DNA from: Macrosoma leucophasiata
Lineage: Eukaryota > Arthropoda > Insecta > Lepidoptera > Hedylidae
Assembly (NCBI GenBank): GCA_036365455.1
Contig: JAWQUS010000004.1
Location: 4,161,501-4,225,500 of the forward strand
DNA length: 64,000 nt
Reading direction: 5' to 3'
Below, in pieces: positions 36,046 through 47,900 of the stretch (positions are counted from its first letter, which is position 1; each line of letters begins with the position of its first letter). A program made the position numbers and the translations under genes. The notes below the pieces were generated by a model that was not told where the DNA came from, made no database searches, and was given only the letters and a program-made list of their open reading frames with translations.

Positions 36046-36482
36046 TTCCGAACAGGTTATCTTAATACCGTCTGAGTAGTATTAAAACATTGAGTACCTA
36101 AGCCACAATGCAACAGATCATTAATATTCTCCATCAATCTTTATCAGACACAACATTTGTTAATTAAAAAACAAAAAGGACTTTTTAATATATTCACTGG
36201 TAGAATGTTTTACAATTATTACTTTCGAAGCATAGATTAGCCTTATCAGTTTTAAGTAGGTACCCAGCAATTTTCGATCTACTATAGCTAATGCAACACC
36301 AATTTCACTCATTCACAACATTGTAAAACCGTAACCAATTATTTTACTAATTTACATATTATATCTAATTATACGAGTACTTAGTTTTGATTAGAAAAAA
36401 TTAAACGTATTTATAAATAATTTTGACACGATGCTTTTGTTATACACTATCTCGAATCATATGTTTGTGAATAACTGATCTC

Positions 36483-36692
36483 CCCACTCAAATGAGAGGA
36501 ATACTCCAATTGATATTGCAAGGCAAGATTCAGGGAAAAAGGAGACCTGGTAGAAGAAGAACATCCTGGTTGAAAAATTTGAGAGAATGGTTCAACCTAA
36601 GCACTCGTTCTCTATTCCGTGCTACAGCATCAAAAATTAGGATTGCCATGATGGTCGCCAACCTTCGTAGAGAAGTGGCACTTTAAGAAGAA
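36483..36692 (+). mobile_element. LINE C-terminal fragment
   Basis: Encodes LILQGKIQGKRRPGRRRTSW, LKNLREWFNLS and MMVANLRREVAL before a stop, the wording of RTE-like C-termini. Confidence 0.7.
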
Positions 36693-36796
36693 GAAGATCT
36701 CTCCACGTTTTTCAAGATAAACGATGCTGTTTGGACAGGTGAAAAAATTCAGGGCGATAGTACATATAACGTATTTAATAGGAAAACTATTATACA

Positions 36797-36930
36797 CTAG
36801 CTGACCCGGCAAATTCGTATTGCCTCAGAATGAAATAATGAGTCAAAAGTTTTATAGATACGGACTATTTTATGAAAATGAAATTGTGGTTTTTACTATT
36901 TCCCTTCAATTTCTTCACATTTTTAGTATA
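36797..36930 (+). mobile_element. Helitron-like repeat (family H2), truncated
   Basis: CTAGCTGACCCGGCAAATTC to TTTCCCTTCAATTTCTTC. It lacks the second half. Confidence 0.6.
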
Positions 36931-37154
36931 ATAAAATAAATACACATGTAATTTATCCATTGTTTTATTTTTAATTGTAGAACATTGCAATCATATTAGG
37001 TTCATCATTGTACGATATAAATCTATGTTTACTAAATAATATTTCAATTTACGTTATAGCTATCTACTTCAATGTAACTAATGATTGCAATGGACACAAG
37101 AACTCGAATTTTTATAGAAATAATAGCATTACGTATTAGATTCTTATACGTACA

Positions 37155-39338
37155 ATGCGGTTGACATCGTCCACAAATATGGACAAAATAAAACGACGGG
37201 AAGACCTATTTCAGTCTAATACTTTTCTAAAAATAATAATGTGCGTGCGTCTTTTCTTTGGTCACTATTTCACATGTAGTACTTCAAAACTTGTGTTACT
37301 CTTCGCCAGGCTTTACTGTATCACCATAGGATTATTCATAACCTTTTTTATCTGGTTAATATATAAACGTACACTTGCCACGGCTGTAAATGTGTTAGAA
37401 TTCAATCTGCGACTTTTTATATCTTTCTTCATCGAAAGAAATTATTTCATTACATTTAGTTATTCTATCATATCTACCGATGACATTCTTGGGTTTCAAT
37501 CTACCATTCCTTTTCAAGGTTGTAGCTCTATATTCTATATTATGTCATTAACGAGGGTCGTTTCTTTTGCTCTCCGCACAAATTTCCGACATATCCATTG
37601 GGATTCGATCTTGTCAATATTTACTTTGATATCTGTGGAAATGAGTTTGTGGCCACTTATGTTGTTCTTTGATATATTGTATCAACGATTCAAATTATTA
37701 AGAAAATGCTTTGTAAGTAAGCAGGTATTAATAAATGTAGTTGGACACGAAAAGGCTAGACTCAAGATTGGGAATTTGAAAAAATGCGTGCGCATATATA
37801 GCAACCTGGTTAACCATTTAAATGAAGCTAACAATGCTCTTCAAATTTTGGTAAGAGCTTTTGAAATTTTTTGCTTTCGTATTTATTTTATCGATAGCAA
37901 ATGTATGGTTACTTTCGATATTTTTTTGAATACCAGATCATTGTATTCATGATTTGATGTTTCAAATGTGATTATCGATTTTAGGTTTTAACAACACTCA
38001 TATTTAAAACACGACAGATAATATTGCATCTATATACCATTTTCGAATGTTATTTAACTACGGTGAGTATATTATTAGTACAAAAGTATGAATTATAATT
38101 ACTTATTAGGGTTTCTGTGATTATTACATTTCATAACAGGGCTTATCTGCTTTAAAGCACTTGACTAAACTTAAAGATTACCACAACTAGACGATATATT
38201 TTTCAGAATTCATTGACACTTGAGGGTCTGTATGCGGCATACACTTTAGTGTATTTTGTTATATTGACCTTCCTACCGACCATAGTTGTAGAGTCAATTT
38301 TGAGTGAAATACGGAGCATACACAAGATGCTATGGAAGCAGATCACTAATGTGTCAGGTGAGCTTCACGAATTTTGAACCTCGCAGGATTGGCTGAGTTA
38401 CAAATATCAGCCTAAAGCCCAAAAATACTCTCGTCTTAATGTGGCCCCTGATATTACCAGGTTCGAGGCGTCACTAAGGCAGGGAAGAGAAATAAACATT
38501 TTCTACATTAGGAAAATAGAAACTATTTAACCTAGGTATAATTATTACATTTCTCATCCGCCATACATATACCAATATGAGTATTACTCGCCAAACAAAA
38601 ACCGAATATCGGAACAGTTTTCATGTCAAAACACTACCGACACTACTCTACCTATATAATAAGATCATAACAATTTCTGTGTGTGTATCTAACGTCCCGT
38701 AATCATTGAGACAAAAATGTGGCTCACGGCTTATAATAATAATAATAATGGCAACCCATTATACGTCCCACTGCTGGGCACGAGTCTCTCCCCTTTTTTG
38801 GGGGGAGGCCTGGAGCTTACTCCACCACGCTGCTCCAATGCGGATTGGTGGAGGTGGGTGGGTTAGTGGCCAACCCGCTGTCGGATGTTTTCAAACCGCC
38901 CATAAGGCCTCCGACAAGGTTTTAACGACTGCTATCCATCGATAGCAACCGGGACCGACGGCTTAACGTGCCCTCCGAAGCACGGAAACGCGCATTTAAT
39001 TTGCCACTAGCGGTCACCCATCACACTACCCGACCGCGCCCGTAGTGCTTAACCGAGCAGATCGCTTACGATCTACACCAGCCGCTGGGCCATGCGCTCT
39101 TCAAACCTAATCATTGAGACAAAAATGTGGCTCACGGCTTACGCTAATAATATATTATAATTTTCAAGATGGACCTCTCCGTATGGAGATGCAGCGTGCG
39201 GTGAAATATATGCAGCTCCATCCATTCAAGTTCACCATCTGCAGGATAGTGGCTTTCGACGCGCATCTGCCTCTGTATTTCGTCAACTTGAGTATCACTG
39301 CCGCCATCGCCATAGCACAGTTCAAACAGTTGAAATAG
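37155..39338 (+). CDS. GrC: gustatory receptor (7TM_7 family), four exons, intact
   Basis: Predicted seven-transmembrane taste receptor transcribed away from GrB; the two start codons are 1.1 kb apart. Exons: 37155-37850, 37985-38062, 38207-38357 and 39169-39338 (stop TAG), total 1095 nt or 364 aa. Donors are GTAAGA, GTGAGT and GTGAGC; acceptors end TAG, CAG and AAG; phases 0, 0, 1. Exon 3 contains FLPTIVVESILSEI, exon 4 contains LHPFKF. The C-terminal motif is degenerate (TAAIAIAQF, no tyrosine). An alternative start is the ATG at 37179. Intron 3 was enlarged by a 5S-derived SINE flanked by a perfect 33-bp duplication; the right copy of that duplication ends only 25 bases before the last acceptor AG, so the splice site is native intron sequence. 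It is less similar to GrB than GrA is to GrD. Confidence 0.87.
38734..39108 (-). repeat. 5S-derived SINE (family B) in GrC intron 3
   Basis: Complete reverse copy with all family blocks. Exact 33-bp flanking repeats at 38701-38733 and 39109-39141 prove the insertion and its edges. Confidence 0.9.
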
Positions 39339-39495
39339 TATAATTAAAGCAACATCGGGTATGGTAGATATCGAAAACATTTCCATTACAGACATTTTTA
39401 AAACCGAATATACCCTGCAGCATTCCAAGTGCGTTTTCCGCAATGAAATTGAATAATGTGTCATGATTGAGTCAGAAAATACTTTTTTGTATCTG

Positions 39496-39783
39496 CATTT
39501 TTTTTTATGGTATGGAAGTGGCAATCTAGCTTGCAGTTCACATTGCTGTTAAGTGATGACTGCAGCCTATAGACACTTACGCAAAGCCCAAGGTCAAAAT
39601 GCAGATGCGTTACCACTCCTGAGGCCTAAGGTGTTATGCCTCTATGTCGGAAATCACAAGGCCGTACATTACCACCTGAGCGGAACACGATAGTGCTGAA
39701 TACTACCATTTTGCGGCAAGTATATTAGGTAATGCGGTGGTGCCTACGCCCGCGAGCTCCGTCACTGGAGCTCTACCATCAGT
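39496..39783 (-). repeat. FA repeat, full length
   Basis: Reverse copy from the T-rich tail to GGAGCTCTACCATCAGT, 160 bases after the GrC stop. Confidence 0.85.
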
Positions 39784-39994
39784 AAAATATTGAGATCTTG
39801 CTTAATGAAGTTATTGTAAATAGTAAGGAATACATGGGACAATACACCACCTTGCAGGACACCTGGTTCTTATGACAACATTATTGCTAACATTATTGCA
39901 TATTTTTACGTTTAGAAATAATCTTATTTTTTAGGATGTATACAAAGTTTACAAAATGTTGGGCTAAGATAAGTTATAACTATCACAAAGACTT

Positions 39995-40100
39995 AAAAAC
40001 TAAGGTGTGGCAACGCATCAGGATTACGATTTATAGTTTTTGTATAGATGTCTATAGGCTGCAGTCATCACATTACATCCATGTCAACACTTTCTTTACA
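39995..40100 (+). repeat. FA repeat fragment
   Basis: AAGGTGTGGCAACGCATCAG, then CTATAGGCTGCAGTCATCAC; the tail is replaced by a MITE. Confidence 0.7.
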
Positions 40101-40111
40101 TTAAATAATAA

Positions 40112-40257
40112 CCCCCTTATTCATAAACGTATTTTAGCTAAAATGTTGCTAATCACTCCATTGTCTTTTTCTATCCTGCACATTTGACAATGCAACTGAC
40201 AAAGACAAAGCATTCTATAGCTAAAACGTATCTAAAGTACGTTTACGAATAAGGGGG
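40112..40257. mobile_element. MITE with CCCCCTTATTC termini, copy 2
   Basis: Inverted ends CCCCCTTATTCATAAACGTA and TACGTTTACGAATAAGGGGG, at least 20 bp with few mismatches. Reverse-complement relative of 5241-5379. Confidence 0.8.
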
Positions 40258-40372
40258 TAAGACTATATTGAGCTATAAACATTTATTGACATTTATTGAC
40301 TAAAAAAACGTTACTACAAATAAAGAAATGGGTCATCTAATTAGACCATTATGTATTTATTTCTCTCTACAG

Positions 40373-40524
40373 ATACATCGATTCGAGAGGATTTGGAAGA
40401 AATCATCCGATATTTGGCACTTCGTCCATTCTAGTTCATAGTTTGGCGAATATTATCCATCGATATATTGTTTCCTTTACACCTCGTCTACACTTGCATC
40501 ACTAACATGATTATCATAATATAG
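40373..40524 (+). pseudogene. Dead last exon of a GrB-like gustatory receptor
   Basis: After a CTCTCTACAG acceptor the sequence reads as the last exon of GrB in the same phase, with SIREDLEEIIRYL and DILFPLHLVY, but TAG replaces the lysine codon after RPF, and a second TAG interrupts the C-terminal motif where GrB reads LQF. By eye about 85-90% of bases match the GrB exon, and the match runs about 70 bases into the upstream intron. No partner exons were found between 39.3 and 40.3 kb or beyond. It lies on the opposite strand to GrB. Confidence 0.85.
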
Positions 40525-40844
40525 TTATTGCATTAGTTAGAAGATTAAAAAAAAGACAAATAATTCAATAAATTTTGTTTTTTTTATGCATTCGATTACG
40601 AACCCGATATAAGACTTCAACTCTCTTCAATCAAACCTTATATCAACCAATTGATGAAAAATAAGAAACAGTTTCATACATCCCATTCGATTTTTTTTTT
40701 AATCTATTAGCAACAAAAGTTACAAAACTACGTTGTCTGTCAGTCACTCAGTAACGTAACAGTTGTGAGTTGATTTTACTAGGTACCTTTTTCACTTCCA
40801 TTGTAACACGATAACTTATTATTAATCTTTAATAATAATTATTA

Positions 40845-41051
40845 TTATCCCACGAGGTTGTCGCCATGTGGGATGTGGATTCGGCTGTCATTGTACCGGT
40901 AGTCGTCACGGTTAACGGACTCGTAGCGAAGAGCCTCGACCAACACCTCAAGAGGCTCTCGCTGGGAAATTGGGTCAAGGGCTTGGTGCAGAAGGCAGTT
41001 CTTCTTGACACGGCACGTATTGTGAGGAGGTTCCTCTCCCTAAGCCCCTAA
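40845..41051 (+). mobile_element. LINE C-terminal fragment
   Basis: Frame reading HEVVAMWDVDSAVIVPVVVT, NGLVAKSLDQHLKRLSLG and LLDTARIVRRFLSL before a stop. This is the C-terminal end of a lepidopteran non-LTR element as I recall the family; the catalytic domains are missing. Confidence 0.65.
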
Positions 41052-41200
41052 CCACCGACAGCTAGGACCCTGCTCCCGCTACCGACGGAACCTATTTTGT
41101 ATGTTTTTTTTAATATATATGTATGTAAAAATATAGAAAATGTGTAAAAAGCTGAATAAATGAGAATAATAACTAGTTTAATTATTTTTTTTAAAGAAAA

Positions 41201-41400
41201 ATGGAAAGAAAATTTGACTTCAGGCGAGACTCGAACTCAGGACAGGACTGGACGGACAGGACTTCGGTAGCTCAGTTGGAAGAGCGGCTGGATTAGATTC
41301 CCAATGGCCGCGAGTCCGAGTCTCGCCTGATGTCAAATTTTTCTTTCCATTTTTCTTTAAAATATCTATCACAAGCATGTGTTAATGCAAAATAATATAA
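41201..41400. repeat. tRNA-like SINE (family E) inside inverted flanks
   Basis: A tRNA-like core (GACTTCGGTAGCTCAGTTGG, AAGAGCGGCTGGATTAGATT) lies between a left arm TTTGACTTCAGGCGAGACTC and a right arm GAGTCTCGCCTGATGTCAAA that are reverse complements with one mismatch, each extended outward by AAAAATGGAAAGAAAA-type sequence. Confidence 0.75.
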
Positions 41401-41867
41401 AACAATAGTTAAATTATTTTTTTTAAAAATTTTATATATATTTGTTGTTTTTTTTATACATATATATGTAAAAAAATATTTAATAAATTTTATGAATTAA
41501 TAAGTGGAATAATAATTAGAGAAAGTATGTAACTTTTTCTTTCATTTTGGGGTACCGTCAAAAATTTCGCTTTTCAAAACGGTTCCACTACCAAAAAAGT
41601 TTGAGAAACGCTGGGATAGGGAATAGGTAAAAAGTGTTGAATGGTCGAACTAAATCTATGTTCGTGTGGTTGATTAAATTGATAAATAATGTTAAATGTT
41701 CTTATTTAATTTCCTCAGTCTAACAAAATTAATAATACGAATCAATGAAGTTAAAAAAAATACGAACAATTTACAATATTATACACAGTAATAACTTAAA
41801 AAGCAATTTAATTAGTGAAAGGCTCTTGATACAATCGAACATAATGTTTTTTAATTTAATAAAATTA
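41401..41867. other. Region upstream of GrD
   Basis: AT-rich with T- and A-runs. 41545-41615 (GGGTACCGTCAAAAATTTC, AAAGTTTGAGAAACGCTGGG) looks like a hAT terminus wording. A promoter is expected here or just downstream but cannot be pointed to. Confidence 0.4.
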
Positions 41868-41967
41868 ATACGTTCGTACATACTGGTACATTTCGAAAGA
41901 AACTTTGTTAAGTGTGGTACTAATTTGTGGTAAATATTCTAATAGAAAAAGTTCAAAATTGAAAAAA

Positions 41968-44900
41968 ATGCTGATCAAGTTTGCAAAACAAAAAATACCA
42001 GAGGCAGTTGTAAATTTTTTCATCGTGCTTCATTTATTCTTAGCATTTGATTTCGGTTTTCTGAATAGTTTTAAAACAGGAAACAAAACAATAATAAAAA
42101 TGTTAGCTACTATTCAATGTTGCGTTATAGGTACAATAAGTTTTGTCAGTATAATAATGATACAGGATCCTGTTTTTCTGGCATGGTATATGTATTTCTC
42201 AATAGAATATTATATTTATATCCTGATATTGGCAAGAGCAAATAAAAATGAAACATTTCATAAATTTCAAAAAGACTTGGTTGCCATAGACAGCATTATT
42301 GGGTTCGATGCTAGCTCCTCTATAATTTTTTCTAAAATGATTATTATCATTTCGATCTCCATTATTTTCAGTGTGACCCTTGGTACAGTCACTGTTCTTT
42401 GTTTTTATCCAGCCTCTTTAATTTTGATTTTCTCCTTTTTACCATCACTGGCTATACCTATACCATTTATAATAAATATATTTATTTTTTACTCCCTCCA
42501 CTGTCGTTTGGTCGCATTATTGAAGATATTGAAGACTAGCAGAGTTGATATCAAAACTATTCATAAAATTTATAAATCATTGCACGATACTGTTGAGAAT
42601 GTTAAGCACGTTTTTGATAAAGTGGTAAGTTTACGAGTTGATTAAATTAATTTTTTAACCAATCCAAACCAGATGAAAAAATATTTAACTGTTCAAGAAC
42701 CAGTTAGAACGTAAAAGGAAATATAATAAATACCTTTGATATATTAAAAAGATGTTCCAGGTTAAAGGAGATGTTGCAAAAATGTATGGACCTCCGGCCA
42801 TGTATTGTACACAATATCATTAAACAGGCAAAATCAATATAAAAACGTTTTTTACTGCATATTTTCACTTATTTAGCTTTGTTTGCAGTTACAAAACATA
42901 ATTTGCAGTTAGAATTGCAACTCAAAACAAACATGGCGAATATGACGGGCGATGTCATTTTGAAATTTTCATTTTTTAAATTCTATTTTGATTATAGAAC
43001 TTGGAGAAAAAAGTAATATTTTCTAAATACTATCAAAATCGATTGATCCCAAGTGTCGGCTGTATCGCCGCCATGTTTAACATAGTTGGAAAATGATAAA
43101 ATCGTTTGAATTAAATGTAATTATAACTCTAAAATATATTCTTGAATAAATTTATTGTATTTTTTTTGGATTCTTCTTTAATTTACCCATTTTTTGAGAA
43201 TATGTACGAACCAGGGCCGAGCTCGCAACATCTCCTTTGCAAGCAATATTTAAGCAGAATGGTTGCTGCAAAATATGTCATTTTCATTACGCATAAGAAA
43301 AAACTGATTGAGACAATTTTGTCTCGTGGTTTCTGTAGCTATCAAAGGGTCATATAGCATAGCATATAGTGCGGCTATTCAGCGTCGATCGTCTTAGTAT
43401 TAGGTTCTTTTTCGTTTTTTTTTTATGTAATGGAAGTGGTAAACAAGCATGCAGTTCACATTGGTGTTAAGTGACGACTGCAGCCTACAGACACCTACAC
43501 AAAGACCGAGGTCAAAATGCAGATGCGTTACCACTCCTGAGGCCTTAGGTGTTATTCCTCTGTGCTGGAAATTACAGGGCCGTACATTACCACCTGACCG
43601 GAACACGATAGTGCTGAACACTACCATTTAGCGGCAAGTATGTTAGGTAATACGGTGGTGCCTACGCCCGCGAGCTCCGTCACTGGAGCTCTACTCCCAC
43701 TAAAAAATGTTCCCTGCCCATTGTGTTATTTTTATAATAGAGTTATGAGCTAATAAGGCAAAACTAATCAGGATTTACATCTTTTTAAAACGTAGATATG
43801 TTCAAGAGTCTCTCTTATAGTAAGAATGGCATAAATCATGTTGTGTTCCTAGTTTTATTTTAATTATATTGTACAAAATGCTTTTCAGTTAACTGTGGGT
43901 ATATGTTGCTGTTTTCCTATTACAATGGCCACGATGTACATATCACTGCAAGATATTAAAAAAAACGCGGTGAGGGTGTTACTTTTTTAAATAATATTTT
44001 AAACAGATGCATGTTGACGAAGATAAGCACTTTTTATCAATGACCTAGTTGACTGCCTGTCTTGTCCTTGCCTTCTTTACGCTGATGATCTAAAGATCTT
44101 TACTGTTGTTGACAGTAATGAAGATGCAGTTAAATTACAAAGAGATTTGAATTCTTCAACGGCCTGGTGTCATCTAAACAAAATGCAATTGAATGTAAGC
44201 AAATGTTTAATTATTAGCTTCACTAGGAAAAAACAAAAAATCATCTTCGACTACAAAATAAATGATAAATCTCTTCAACGAAATCATTGGGTGAAGGATT
44301 TGGGTATAATCTTTGATGATTCTCTTACGTTTCACAGTCATTATAATTGTATCGTGGAACGAAGCTCTCGGCTACTAGGTTTTATCTCCAGAAGTATAAA
44401 ACATTTTAAGAGACCAAAAAGTTTTATATATATTTATTATACGCTAATACGCAGTATACTTGAATTTAATTCCTCCAGCTGGTCAACGTTCTATAAAAAT
44501 CACAGTGACAGAATTGAGAGTATTCAGAAATGGTTCCTTAGAATTGTTAGCTACAGATGTGGCATGGGTCGCAGGCTGAATTCTTACAAAGAACGATTGG
44601 AACATTTTCATGTTACTTCCCTTGAAAACCGCAGAATATACTATGATCTTAGCCTTCTTCACAAGATATTACACTCTACTTTAGAGTCGCCATCGCTCCT
44701 TGCTCAAATAAATAAAAATACCAGATTTAGATCTCGGAATCGTAACTTTAATATATTTACCTTGCAAGTGTATAAAAATAATATCTCCTATTTCAATCCT
44801 ATAGTAAGAATGTGTCGCCACTACAATAAAATTCTTGTCTCTAACAGAGACATTGACATCTTCCACCTTAACTTGCATCAATTCCAGAGGCAAATAAAAA

Positions 44901-47900
44901 ATCATCTGAGTGAAGAATGTGGGTTTGGATATTATAATAATGAAATGTAATAACTATGTTTATATTTTAATATGTTCAATAACTAATAATAATTGTATTT
45001 TTATACTGTTTTCCCAAATTGTATTTAAATTCATTGTAAATTTTCTCATAAATGATTGGAACACTTTAAAAACTGTAACGAAAAAATTTTTGCATGTTTT
45101 AGATTACAATTTAGATCATTACTTTGATACAAACTCCTGAATTTTAAATGAAATTGTTATCTGTTTTGTGTGCTATATTGATAATAAATAAATAAATAAG
45201 ACTAGACTGATCTTGAGATAGTGTTATCGTTGTTTTACTGGGCAAGTGATGACCGCAGATGGCTCTCCTATAATGATGTATACGATCTTCATCATCAGTG
45301 AATCAATCGTTTTCAATCAAAGTATCTTTGTTATTATATCAATTTGTATTGCTAATAAGATCGGTGTAGGTACCTATATTTACTTGCTTGTTGATACCTA
45401 CTTATACGTGGCTTGGTACTTAGTTATTGTTCATAACTACCTTGCCATCAAAAATATGGTCTATGGTTTAGCTTAGATCTATCTTCTATCTTTACTCATA
45501 TTGTAAATCTGAAGAGTTTGTTTGTTTGTTTGTTTCAACGCGCTAATCTCAGGAACTACTGGTATGATTTGAAAAGTTCTTTCAATGTTAGATATTTGGC
45601 CACTATTACTACGCTGAAGTCCTGGGTTCGATTCCCGGGTAGAGGGTTATTAGAGATAATGGTGTAAAGTCCTTTATCTCTGGTTCTATTGGGATTTTTC
45701 CATAATCTGGAAATTTCCCAGTACCTCGAAGTTTGATAATGTGCCTGGAGATGTCAACAGGCTCGCCACCTGTTACATGGGCCAAAAACGTAACCGGCGA
45801 ATCGTGGGTGTTTGCATGTATGCTTGAATGCATGCATTTACCTCTGCCTACCCCTTCGGGGATTACAGGCGTGAAGTTACGTTACATGAACATGAACCCT
45901 ATGAAAATGATACTGATACCTGCTGATGTCTGGGTGATTCCAATTTCTTTGGAAAGCTAGTTTTCTACCAAGACCATACCTCTGTGAGGCCACTATTACA
46001 TATATATATATATATTATGTCAGCCACAATTCTAAGGTTATGTTTGAGTAAATGGATGTGATATAGTATTGCAAAAATGCATTAATCGAGACGATAAATA
46101 AATGCAATCTATGAAAAAAGTTAAATTTGCTGTTTCTTATTTGTTACAGGAGACCATTGTAGAATACACTGTTGACTATTTTTTGTTAACTGTGTTGATT
46201 ATGGTTAAATTAGCTCCTGCTTTTGCAGCTGCTTTAGTGTCTTCAGATGCAGAGAAAATCAAAATCATATTGCATGATAAAGTTTTCGAAGAAAAAGGTA
46301 AAATATTGTTAAAATATAAATTCAAGTCGAAAAGTATTTCATTAATCTATACAAATAAATAAAATTGGAGTGTCTGTTTGTAATATTAAAATAACCGGTT
46401 TTTACAAAATGAATATGTATGTATACACGGTACATATACCAAAACATTATACTAGCATCGCCCACGACTTCGTCCGGGTAGATACTGAACAATCACAAAT
46501 TCTCACGCGGACGAAGTCGCGGGGACAGCTAGTATAGAATATGATTCTTCAGCGGTTACGTACGAAAATAACGTAGGTACGAAATAACATTTTAGTAACG
46601 ACCTGCTCTCACCAACTTAAAAGGCTAGTTTTATAAATTAGTAATTCTCCTCCAAAACATCTCCTCCAGGACGCTAGTAGAAGTTACAAACAATTTTTTA
46701 ACATAACATCTTAGGCCTCAGGGGTCACAACGCATCTGCATTTTGACCTCTGACTTTTATGTAGATGTCTATAGGCTACAGTAATTCATCATATCAGCCA
46801 TAGGACGTCCACTGCTGAACATAGGCCTCCCCCAATGACCTCCATGCCGACCGATCGGAAGCGATGTGCATCCAGCAGGTACCTGCACCCTTCACTTGGT
46901 CGTCGGTCCATCTTGCAGGTGGACGCCCTACGCTGCGCTTGCCGATACGTGGTCTCCACTCGAGAACCTTTCTGCCCCAGCGGCTATCGGTTCTCCGAGG
47001 TATGTGTCCTGCCCATTGCCACTTCAGCTTGGAGATCTGCTTGGCTATGTCAACGACTTTCGTTCGCCTACGGATTTCTTCATTTCTGATTCGATCCAGT
47101 AGGGACACGCCGAGCATAGCCCTCTCCATTGACCGCTGAGCGACTTGGAGCTTTCGTACGAGACCCATAGTGAGAGACCACGTCTCGGCACCGTAGGTCA
47201 TCACCGGTAAAACGCACTGGTTAAAGACTTTCGTCTTCAAGGACTGCGGGATGTTTGACGAGAAAAAGCTCCTTAACTTCCCGAACGCTGCCCAGCCGAG
47301 TTGGATTCGGCGAATGACCTCTTTCTCGAAGTTCGACCTGCCTAGTTGTATGGTTTGTCCTAAATAGACATATTCGTCGACAACTTCGAGGATCGAGTTC
47401 CCAACGGACACTGGAGTGGGCGATACAAGGTTATTGAACATGACCTTGGTCTTATCCATGTTCATTTTAAGGCCCACTCTCTGGAACACTTGATTGAGGT
47501 CTTCGAGCATTGTGCTGAGATCTTCCAGCGACTCTGCCATGACTATAATATCGTCGGCAAACCGAAGGTGAGTGATGTATTCGCCGTTGATATTGATGCC
47601 TAGTCCTTGCTATTCCATGAGCTTGAAAGCGTCTTCCATTGCAGTGGTGAAGAGCAGAGGTGAAATGATATCTCCCTGTCTTACTCCCCTCTGCAAAAGA
47701 ATCGCTCTCGTGCATTGGTCTTGTACTCGGACTGACATGGTGGCGTTTTTATACAGACACTTCAACACTTCGATATATAGTCAATGTGGCAACGCTGTAA
47801 AGACTGCAGCACAGCCCATGTTTCAACCGAATCAAAGGCTTTCTCATAGTCCACAAACGCTAAGCATAATGGCCGGTTATACTCCTCGGACTTCTGTATA

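Larger units (their letters stand above)
36046..37154. promoter_or_regulatory. Divergent spacer between GrB and GrC starts
   Basis: About 1.1 kb separates two oppositely transcribed receptors, so both promoters should lie here. It contains a truncated RTE fragment (36483-36692) and a Helitron-like repeat (36797-36930). The remainder is AT-rich with no element I can name; the regulatory role is inference from position. Confidence 0.4.

Noticed and set aside
46102..46362. Frame read as a stand-alone 86-residue protein.
   Set aside because: It is GrD exon 3 read through its donor; only 46150-46297 is coding by comparison with GrA.
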